12,203 nt of DNA, from NCBI GenBank assembly GCA_009783605.1, contig WRDE01000029.1, forward strand, positions 1 to 12,203. Reading direction: 5' to 3'. The translations under genes and the position numbers were made by a program. Shown piece after piece: positions 6,942 through 12,203 of this stretch; positions within the stretch are counted from its first letter, which is position 1; the number at the start of each line of letters is the position of its first letter. This DNA comes from Oscillospiraceae bacterium. GTDB lineage: Bacteria; Bacillota; Clostridia; Oscillospirales; Acutalibacteraceae. Under the pieces are notes generated by a model that made no database searches, was not told the origin of the DNA, and saw nothing but the letters and a program-made list of their open reading frames with translations.

Positions 6942-7002
6942 CTGATTTGATTTTTATCTTTTTACAAAATGAAATCAAGTTGCTTTAATGAAAGGCCGCC
7001 TT

Positions 7003-7650
7003 ATGATTGTTTCGGTTTCCATCCTGTCCTGCGATGAAAAAGAATATGAATCGGCAGTCAGAATTGTTGACCGTTCCGGTGCGGAGATGCTGCATTTGGA
7101 TGTGATGGACGGTATTTTTGTGGTGGATACCACCTATGGAGCCGAGATGGCCGTGAGGCTGCGGCCGCTGACGGCGCTGCCTTTTGACGCGCATCTGATG
7201 GTGCGGGATCCGGCGGCGGTGCTGGAGGATTTTATCGCCGCCGGCGCCGACCGGATAGCGCTGCATTGCGAGGCCGCCGGCCCGCTGCCGGCGCTGCTGC
7301 GGCGGATACGGGAGGCGGGCTGTGCCGCCGGTATCGCGCTCAGCCCCGGAACGGCGGTTGAAATGATAGAGCCGCTGCTGCCGTCGGTAGATTTTGTGCT
7401 GGTGATGACGGTGCATCCGGGCAAGAGCAGCCAGCCGTTTATCTCCGCCATGCTGGATAAGATCATAAAATTACGAAAGATCATCGACACCCGGAAATTG
7501 CCGGTAAAAATCCAGGCCGACGGCGGCATCGGCCCCGATAACATCGCCGAACTGGCCGCCGCCGGACTGGATATCGCTGTCTCCGGCAGTGCCGTGATGA
7601 ACAGCAATAACCCGGCGGAAGTGGTTAGAAAATTGCAAATTGTAAATTGA
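7003..7650 (+). CDS. rpe: Ribulose-phosphate 3-epimerase family protein (divergent)
   Basis: 215 residues, normal for this TIM-barrel family. The metal ligands are all present: H31 and D33 (HLDVMDG), H64 (DAHLM) and D174 (DGGI), with the active-site SILS motif at the N-terminus. It should interconvert a 2-keto pentose or hexose phosphate at C3. ATG 7003 (MIVSVSILS) is chosen because AAAGG lies 7 bases upstream and it gives the usual N-terminus; ATG 6988 lacks a good site. Two loops differ from the standard: the VPN after HLDVMDG is replaced by VVDTT, and the phosphate-side VNPGFGGQ is VHPGKSSQ. A substrate other than ribulose-5-phosphate, for example an allulose-type sugar phosphate, is possible. 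The last residues (KLQIVN) and the stop are encoded by heptamer repeats. Confidence 0.85.
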   Translation: MIVSVSILSCDEKEYESAVRIVDRSGAEMLHLDVMDGIFVVDTTYGAEMAVRLRPLTALPFDAHLMVRDPAAVLEDFIAAGADRIALHCEAAGPLPALLRRIREAGCAAGIALSPGTAVEMIEPLLPSVDFVLVMTVHPGKSSQPFISAMLDKIIKLRKIIDTRKLPVKIQADGGIGPDNIAELAAAGLDIAVSGSAVMNSNNPAEVVRKLQIVN

Positions 7651-7718
7651 AAATGGCAAATTAAGGGGATAATTATACTTGTCTTGTCGCCGGAATTTAG
7701 CATTTTGCATTAAGAATT
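7630..7718. repeat. Two inverted heptamer arrays between convergent genes
   Basis: The left array (7630-7664) has five units starting AAAT, such as AAATTGC, AAATTGT and AAATTGA. The right array (7691-7718) has four units ending ATT, such as TAGCATT and TTGCATT, so it is the reverse orientation. The arms can pair partly (7651-7663 with 7695-7707 mismatch at two positions) to give a two-way terminator-like hairpin. The left array encodes the last residues of the epimerase and the right array the last residues of the MecA-like protein. Confidence 0.7.
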
Positions 7719-8302
7719 GCCGCGCAAAGCCGCGGCATCGCGTCTCCTACCGCTAACGGTACGCCGTGTTCGGCGGTATGGGCGGCGCCGAGGGCGCCTT
7801 CGCCGATCCATTGGCCGAATTCCTCTAACAGCGGGAGCGCTCCGGCGGGGGGCTCATCTAATATCAACCGGTAACCATCGGGAGAGAGATAGAGGGACGA
7901 GACCCAGTCGCCGCGGCGGACCGCTTTCTCCCGGACTGTCCGGGTTTGTGTTCCGCAGCGGACCGCCCGGTTCCAGGCTTCCGCCATCGAGAACAGCGCG
8001 TCCACATCGGCGAACCGGTAAACCAACGGGCCGGCGGCGCGTTTCATCCGGATACGGCGCCGCGCGCCGGCCGGCGTGACCAACAGCAGACAGCCGGTAT
8101 CGGTGGGCAGCGCCTCGATCAGCAAGCTGCCGGAACAATCGAATCCCAGATTGCGGCGGGCGTCGTCCAGCAGGCTGTGTATCGCCAGACGGGTGGCCGG
8201 CACCGCGTAATCCAGCTGCTCAAACCGCAGCCCGAACCGGCCCAGCTCGGCGTCGGTCAAAAGAATGGTGAGACTGCCGTTATCTGACAATTCCATCTGC
8301 AC
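7697..8302 (-). CDS. mecA: MecA-family adaptor protein
   Basis: 201 residues. The N-terminal 60 or so (MELSDNGSLTILLTDAEL, then a helix and a DARRNLGFD segment) follow the MecA N-domain pattern, which binds substrates. The C-terminal part (YRFADVDALFSMAEAW, then SSLYLSPDGYRLILDE and LLEEFGQW) matches the MecA C-domain, which binds ClpC. MecA proteins deliver substrates to ClpCP, ComK being the classic one in Bacillus; the substrate here is unknown. It is slightly shorter than usual (about 210-240). GTG 8302 is preferred over ATG 8296 because AGGGGG sits 8 bases before it and 14 before the ATG. It is divergent from the Rnf-like operon and convergent with the epimerase gene. Identity rests on overall pattern, not on an invariant motif. 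Confidence 0.7.
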   Translation of the reverse strand: MQMELSDNGSLTILLTDAELGRFGLRFEQLDYAVPATRLAIHSLLDDARRNLGFDCSGSLLIEALPTDTGCLLLVTPAGARRRIRMKRAAGPLVYRFADVDALFSMAEAWNRAVRCGTQTRTVREKAVRRGDWVSSLYLSPDGYRLILDEPPAGALPLLEEFGQWIGEGALGAAHTAEHGVPLAVGDAMPRLCAAILNAKC

Positions 8303-8324
8303 TGTTATGGCCCCCTTATGTAGG

Positions 8325-8499
8325 AGTGGTTAGTGGCGAGTGGCGAGAAGTACGGACTCATGCGGTTCGAGGCTCGCGCAGGACGCTTGCGTCCTGCTTA
8401 CTTAGCTTCTTTGCGCGGCGAAAACTGTTCGCTGTTAGCAGACAACTAAAAACTAATACTCACCACTCGTCACTCACCACTCGCCACTTCTAACTCTAT
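8325..8499. repeat. MITE-like element with inverted heptamer arms
   Basis: The left arm (8325-8352) has AGTGGTT, two AGTGGCG units and a decayed unit. The right arm (8445-8499) has about eight units of the ACTCACC/ACTCGCC type, the reverse complement of the left. The roughly 90-base interior holds a perfect 9-bp hairpin, GCAGGACGC-TT-GCGTCCTGC (8378-8397), and a smaller GCGAA/TTCGC stem near 8418-8432. No ORF and no clear target duplication are seen. It fills most of the gap between mecA and rnfC; I find no convincing promoter there. Confidence 0.6.
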
Positions 8500-8555
8500 A
8501 CGAAATCTGTCCATTAAACAACCGCTGTTTTATTGGTAAAACCGGAGGATATATC

Positions 8556-9824
8556 ATGGCTTTGCTGACCCGAAAAGGACTTGTGCTGCCGTCGAGGATC
8601 GAACCGGCGGTTTCGCAGCCGGTGGTGATACTGCCGGCGGATACACTGCGGGTATATCTGCCCCTCTCCTACACCGGTTCCCGGGCCAGGTGCCTGCTGA
8701 GTACCAATGAAGTGGTCTATCCCGGAAAGCAGATCGCCGAATCGGCTGACGACGGCCAGCCGGTGATGCGCGCCCATGTTTTCGGTGTTTTCGCCGGGCT
8801 GCGCGACGCCTCCCATCCATTATATGGGCAGTTGGAGTGCGCTGCCATTGATTGTATGCCTTCGCCGGTCAGCGAATCCCCCGCCGCGAAAAATTTTGAT
8901 AAGCTGCGCCCGGCGGATGTGCTGGAGGCGGCCGAAGCGGCCGGCATTATCGATGAGTTAGACGGCCATTATCTGTACCGGAAGTTAGAGGAATACCGGG
9001 AAAACTACTGTGATTTGGTGATCGCCGACGGAGCGGAGAATCAGGGATATGCCTCTTCCGCCTGGGCGGTGATGAACGAATCGGTTGAGCAGATATGGAT
9101 GGGGGTACAGCTGGCGGCGCTGGCGCTGCGGGCGACGGCGGGACAGATCAACGTCCGGCTGAAGCGAAACCGGCGGCGGCCGCTGGCCCGGCGGATCAAT
9201 AATGAAAAGGCTATTTTCCAGGTGCGGCGGCGGTATCCCGCGGTCAAGCTGGAAAAAAATCCGTGGGGGCGGCGGATCTGCCGCATCGGCGTGCAGGCCT
9301 GTCTGGCCCTTTACCGCGCCGCCGTTTACGGGGAGATGCACGGCAGCTGTGTGGTGACGGTATCCGGCGACGCGGTGAAATCCCCCCGGAATATCCGGGC
9401 GCCTTTCGGGACTACCGCCGAGAAATTGCTGGAGATCTGCGGATTAAAAGCCGATCCGGTCCGGCTGCTTTCCGGCGACGTGATGACCGGCCGGGCGGCG
9501 GAATCCGACCGGATGCTGATATTGCCCGGGGTAACCTGTCTGCTGGCCCTTACCGAGGAAGCGGTGCCGGCCCACGGGGTCTGTTGCGGCTGCGGGCGAT
9601 GCGTCGGCGTCTGCCACGCCGGGCTGCTGCCCTTCGAGATCGTCCGCCGGGTAGAAAATATGCAATATGAGCAGCTCGCCTCGCTGCGTCCGGACACCTG
9701 TGACGGCTGCGGGTGCTGTTCTCATGTCTGCCCGGCCGGCCGGGAGCTGTCGGATCAGGTGAGCAGCGCCCGGGATACCAACAGCCGTATCTACAGCAGC
9801 TGGGAGGAAGAAGATGAGATTTAA
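8556..9824 (+). CDS. rnfC: RnfC-like subunit lacking the nucleotide/FMN motif
   Basis: 422 residues, slightly short for RnfC (about 440). The N-terminal barrel-like region and the SLBB block (VVTVSGDAVKSPRNIRAPFGT, about 266-286, cf. VTVTGDAVKNPGN) are well kept. Both ferredoxin motifs are complete: C343, C346, C349, C353 and C382, C385, C388, C392. In contrast, the GGAGFPTHVKL segment that binds FMN/NADH in RnfC is replaced near 131-143 by an IIDELDGHYLYRK stretch; NGAECEPY has become DGAENQGY (158-165) and the QGGEK block reads AVKLEK (229-234). In a working Rnf this subunit takes or gives electrons to NAD; that seems unlikely here. The ribosome site GGAGG lies 7 bases before ATG 8556. It overlaps the next gene by 11 bases. 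Confidence 0.85.
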   Translation: MALLTRKGLVLPSRIEPAVSQPVVILPADTLRVYLPLSYTGSRARCLLSTNEVVYPGKQIAESADDGQPVMRAHVFGVFAGLRDASHPLYGQLECAAIDCMPSPVSESPAAKNFDKLRPADVLEAAEAAGIIDELDGHYLYRKLEEYRENYCDLVIADGAENQGYASSAWAVMNESVEQIWMGVQLAALALRATAGQINVRLKRNRRRPLARRINNEKAIFQVRRRYPAVKLEKNPWGRRICRIGVQACLALYRAAVYGEMHGSCVVTVSGDAVKSPRNIRAPFGTTAEKLLEICGLKADPVRLLSGDVMTGRAAESDRMLILPGVTCLLALTEEAVPAHGVCCGCGRCVGVCHAGLLPFEIVRRVENMQYEQLASLRPDTCDGCGCCSHVCPAGRELSDQVSSARDTNSRIYSSWEEEDEI

Positions 9825-10797
9825 ACGCGGAAAGCCGCCTTATCTGCGGAAGCGGGACAAAGCGGTGTATATGCGGTTGGATGTGCTGATCGCGCTGGCG
9901 CCGTTGGTGGCTTTTTCCTGTATATATTACGGGATGCGGCCGCTGTATGTGATGTTGCACGGTATAATTTCGGCAATGCTGTTCGACGGGATCGGCAACC
10001 TGTTTCTGCGCCGGCCGCCGGGATGGGCCGACGGCACCGCCGCGGTTACCGGCGGCATTATCGCCGCGGTGATGTCCCCGGCCGCTCCTTACTGGATGCC
10101 GATAGCCGCCGCCGCTTTTGCCATATTCGCGATCAAAATACCTTTCGGCGGCGCCGGACGCAACATATTCAATCCGGCGGCGGGGGGGTTGGCTTTTATC
10201 ACCCTCTGTTTCGACGGCCGGATGTTCACCTATCCGGCGCCGAATACCCCGATCGGGGATATCACCCAGATCGTAACCGGCGAATCTCTCGGTTCGCTGC
10301 TGCGTTCCGGCGCCGCGACCTCCTTCAAGCCCGCCGACCTGCTGATCGGCGATTTCCCCGGCCCTATCGGCACGGTGGCGATTGCGATCTTGTTGGCCTG
10401 CGCTGTCTACCTGCTGTTCCGCCGGAGCATCTCGGTTTTCACATTGCTCCCCTTTCTGGCTGTCTGTACCGGTTACGCGGTGCTGTTCCCCCGGGTGGGG
10501 ACCGGATGGGAGAACAGCGTGATGCTGGAGCTGTGTTCCGGCTATCTGCTGTTCGCCGGTATTTTTATCGTGACCGATCCGGTGACTTCGCCGAAATTCT
10601 GGCTGGGGCGGATATTTTACGGCGCCGCCGGCGGCATTCTGGTCATGCTGATGCGGACCGCCGGCCGGTTTGAAGAGGGCTGCTGTTTCGCGATATTGAT
10701 TCTCAACACCTTCGCCCCGGCTTTCGACCGGCTCTCATGGAAGGCCATATACCGCACAAGGACATACTGGCAGAGATTAAAAGGCGTTAGGAAATAG
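9814..10797 (+). CDS. rnfD: RnfD-like membrane subunit with altered flavin site
   Basis: 327 residues, normal for RnfD, with about nine or ten hydrophobic segments. Family blocks are kept: FGGAGRNIFNPAA (111-123, cf. FGGxGxNxFNPA) and FIVTDPVTSPKFW (251-263). RnfD normally carries FMN bound through a threonine in a DxxSGAT-type motif attached by ApbE. The matching segment here is QIVTGES (152-158): the acidic residue is Gln, Ala is Glu and the acceptor Thr is Ser158. Covalent flavin is therefore doubtful. GGGAGG is 6 bases upstream of the ATG, which overlaps the rnfC end. The C-terminal VRK and stop lie in heptamer repeats. Normally rnfG follows; here rnfE does. Confidence 0.87.
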   Translation: MRFKRGKPPYLRKRDKAVYMRLDVLIALAPLVAFSCIYYGMRPLYVMLHGIISAMLFDGIGNLFLRRPPGWADGTAAVTGGIIAAVMSPAAPYWMPIAAAAFAIFAIKIPFGGAGRNIFNPAAGGLAFITLCFDGRMFTYPAPNTPIGDITQIVTGESLGSLLRSGAATSFKPADLLIGDFPGPIGTVAIAILLACAVYLLFRRSISVFTLLPFLAVCTGYAVLFPRVGTGWENSVMLELCSGYLLFAGIFIVTDPVTSPKFWLGRIFYGAAGGILVMLMRTAGRFEEGCCFAILILNTFAPAFDRLSWKAIYRTRTYWQRLKGVRK

Positions 10798-10835
10798 GGA
10801 TTAGGACACTATCCCCTATTTTCTGACCCCTAAAA
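10787..10835. repeat. Inverted heptamer block at the rnfD-rnfE junction
   Basis: Seven phased 7-bp units: three of NTAGGNN type (TTAGGAA, ATAGGGA, TTAGGAC), then four that are mostly their reverse complement (such as CCTATTT and CCTAAAA). They form an imperfect hairpin around 10792-10821 with one bulged C. The block starts inside the last rnfD codons and ends at the ribosome site of rnfE, exactly where rnfG is found in standard operons. Confidence 0.55.
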
Positions 10836-10848
10836 AGAGGTGCAAACC

Positions 10849-11610
10849 ATGACCAATTCCCATCAATCTATGAAACCTTCCGGTATCTTTCGGGATACCG
10901 GGTTTACCCAAAATATCGTGCTGATCCAGTTGATCGGCCTGTGTCCGATCATTCTGTCCGGTATCAGTCTCAAATACGGCGTGGTGCTGACTGTCTGCAC
11001 CATGCTGGTCCAGGTCAATATCAGCCTGTTGATGTCGGTCCTGGGCGGCCGGATCCCCGACTGGCTGCAGCCGCCGGTCTGCGCCATTGTTTCGGCGGGG
11101 CTGCTGCTGGGAGCCGGATATGTCATCGGACAATATATTTCACCGGAGCTGTACGCGGGATTAGATATTTTTGTGCCGCTGATCGCGGTGAGCACCTTAG
11201 TCACCTACCGCGCCGGCGGATTCGCGGCGCACAACCATCCCGGCGCGGCGCTCGCGGACGCACTGGGGGCTTCATTGGGTTTCGGCGTGGTGATTTGTAT
11301 AGTGGCGGCACTGCGGGAGATCGTCACTTTCGGTACGCTTTGGGATGTTCCGATAGGATTTGAGCCGATTTTTGCCCGGGGCGCGCTGCCCTTTGTCGGG
11401 TTTATACTGTTGGCTTATATGGCCGCTGTTCTGCAAAAAATATTGATGGTATCCCGGATGATAAGAGAACCCCGGCCGGATTCCAGGGACGGAGACAGCA
11501 CGAATAGAGATTTTTTCGCCGAAATTGAACATATCGGCGACATTGAAAATGATGAAGATATTGCTGATCCGGATAAGATTCCCGGATCCGGCGATCCGGC
11601 GCGGAGCTGA
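10849..11610 (+). CDS. rnfE: RnfE-like membrane subunit with one of two cluster cysteines and an acidic tail
   Basis: 253 residues. About six hydrophobic segments fill residues 20-200, with clear RnfE/NqrD blocks: NIVLIQLIGLCPI (22-34) and LYAGLDIFVPLI (101-112), ALREIVTFGTLW (154-165). C32 matches the conserved ligand of the membrane [2Fe-2S] cluster, but the second site, VVNCLILGR in RnfE, reads AVSTLVTYR (113-121), so N-C has become S115-T116. The tail from about 202 is polar and acidic (AEIEHIGDIENDEDIADPDK), longer than I expect for the family. AGAGG sits 8 bases before ATG 10849; a GTG at 10840 in frame is less likely. It directly follows rnfD with no rnfG between. Confidence 0.87.
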   Translation: MTNSHQSMKPSGIFRDTGFTQNIVLIQLIGLCPIILSGISLKYGVVLTVCTMLVQVNISLLMSVLGGRIPDWLQPPVCAIVSAGLLLGAGYVIGQYISPELYAGLDIFVPLIAVSTLVTYRAGGFAAHNHPGAALADALGASLGFGVVICIVAALREIVTFGTLWDVPIGFEPIFARGALPFVGFILLAYMAAVLQKILMVSRMIREPRPDSRDGDSTNRDFFAEIEHIGDIENDEDIADPDKIPGSGDPARS

Positions 11611-11623
11611 GGGGGTAATGGGA

Positions 11624-12203
11624 ATGAACGATTTTTTAACCTATCTGATCGCCGCCGCGTTTTTACAGAATATCGTGCTGACCGTCGGTTTCGGCACTTC
11701 GCTGACGCTGAAAATCGTCCGGCGGCCGGGGGATATCCTGTATTTCGGCGGATTGCTCAGTTTTTTCACCCTGATTACCGTGTTGATATTCTATCCTCTC
11801 GACAACATGATGGGGGTATCCCCCACCGCCAAGCTGCTGCGGCCGTTGGTGCTGCTCCTGATTGCCGCCGTGCTCTATACCGTCGTGGCGCTGGTGGTGA
11901 AACAATGGCTGCCCGGCCTGTACAGCCGGATAAAACGGTTGCTCCCGATGGCGGTGTTCAACAATGTTACCGTCGGAACGGGATTGATCATCAACCACCG
12001 GATCAATCTGCCGCTGTCCGGAGCGGTCGGGCTGGCGCTGGGAACTTCGGCGGGATTTTTGCTGATCTGCTGGCTGATGACCGAAGGGATCGACCGGATG
12101 GGCCATACGGATGTGCCCCCCTCCTTCCGCGGCTCCCCGGTCAAGCTGCTGTATCTGGCAATCCTCGCGCTGGCGCTGCTGGGGTTCAGTTCGGAAAAAA
12201 TTA
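11624..12203 (+). CDS. rnfA: RnfA-like membrane subunit lacking both cluster cysteines (partial at window end)
   Basis: 193 codons are open to the window edge, close to the full RnfA length (about 190-195). Identity rests on the overall six-helix pattern and on the C-terminal VPPSFRGSPVKLLYLAILAL block followed by LGFSS, matching VPAPFRGxxI...MGFSG of RnfA. The two Cys that bind the membrane [2Fe-2S] cluster in RnfA/NqrE are missing: the LGLCPF-type site reads FGTSLT (S26) and the TTNCAVLG-type site reads VFNNVTVG (N114). ATG 11624 has GGGGG at an 8-base spacing; the earlier in-frame ATG 11618 is only 2 bases from it. It starts 13 bases after rnfE, so the two are co-transcribed. rnfB, if present, lies beyond the window. 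Confidence 0.85.
   Translation, partial: MNDFLTYLIAAAFLQNIVLTVGFGTSLTLKIVRRPGDILYFGGLLSFFTLITVLIFYPLDNMMGVSPTAKLLRPLVLLLIAAVLYTVVALVVKQWLPGLYSRIKRLLPMAVFNNVTVGTGLIINHRINLPLSGAVGLALGTSAGFLLICWLMTEGIDRMGHTDVPPSFRGSPVKLLYLAILALALLGFSSEKI

Larger units (their letters stand above)
6758..6967 (+). repeat. Tandem duplication of the yebC 3' end and terminator (2 x 103 bp)
   Basis: Copy 1 is 6758-6860 and copy 2 is 6861-6963, followed by a third ACAA at 6964-6967; the period is exactly 103 bases. I count 11 mismatches, 10 of them transitions, and the last 36 or so bases are identical. Copy 1 covers the last codons of yebC (tgg ggt ggg ctc cgg gat tga). Copy 2 keeps a matching vestige that reads W-G-G-F-R-G-stop in the equivalent frame but is not translated as part of any gene. 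ACAA at each junction suggests how the copies are bounded. Confidence 0.9.

Noticed and set aside
8325..8499. Insertion sequence with a transposase
   Set aside because: The interior is only about 90 bases with no ORF, and no target duplication was found.
11618..11623. Earlier in-frame ATG for rnfA
   Set aside because: It is only 2 bases from the GGGGG site, whereas ATG 11624 has an 8-base spacing.

Overview
The window looks like a chromosomal segment of a fairly GC-rich Gram-positive anaerobe, most plausibly a clostridial (Oscillospiraceae/Ruminococcaceae-type) Firmicute. The grounds are strong GGAGG-type ribosome binding sites, a MecA-family adaptor gene, a YebC gene, a membrane-bound XRE regulator and an Rnf-type operon. 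This assignment is inference; no rRNA or other phylogenetic marker is present.

Layout. 1-73 is the 3' end of an unidentified plus-strand gene. 79-2745 (minus) is a large NACHT NTPase with a C-terminal pentapeptide-like repeat domain, a plausible anti-phage or innate-immune type STAND protein, with its own promoter overlapped by AT-rich operator-like repeats. 2849-3709 (minus) is a membrane-anchored calcineurin-type phosphoesterase whose leader contains paired heptamer repeats. 3710-4109 holds two promoters pointing in opposite directions, a 5'-end hairpin and a possible 42-codon ORF. 4110-5282 is an XRE regulator fused to about eight membrane segments, followed by a small predicted lipoprotein (5350-5823) and a terminator hairpin. 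6049-6783 is yebC, whose last codons and terminator are tandemly duplicated (103-bp unit). 7003-7650 is a divergent ribulose-phosphate 3-epimerase family gene, convergent with a MecA-like gene (7697-8302, minus).

8556 to the window end is an Rnf-like operon in the order C, D, E, A (A is cut by the window edge). Compared with the canonical order C-D-G-E-A-B, rnfG is absent from its usual place. The redox centres appear stripped: RnfC lacks the glycine-rich GGAGFP nucleotide/FMN motif but keeps both 4Fe-4S motifs; the RnfD covalent-flavin motif is altered to QIVTGES; RnfE keeps one of its two membrane Cys ligands; RnfA has Ser and Asn where both Cys should be. All four frames are open and the structural motifs are kept. 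The simplest readings are a repurposed Rnf-like membrane complex or a paralogue that has lost its electron path. This is the strongest candidate here for an undescribed system.

A second theme is degenerate 7-bp (heptamer) repeats at five sites. Several are arranged as inverted arms, and three overlap the last codons of genes (the epimerase, mecA and rnfD). One sits exactly at the junction where rnfG would be expected.
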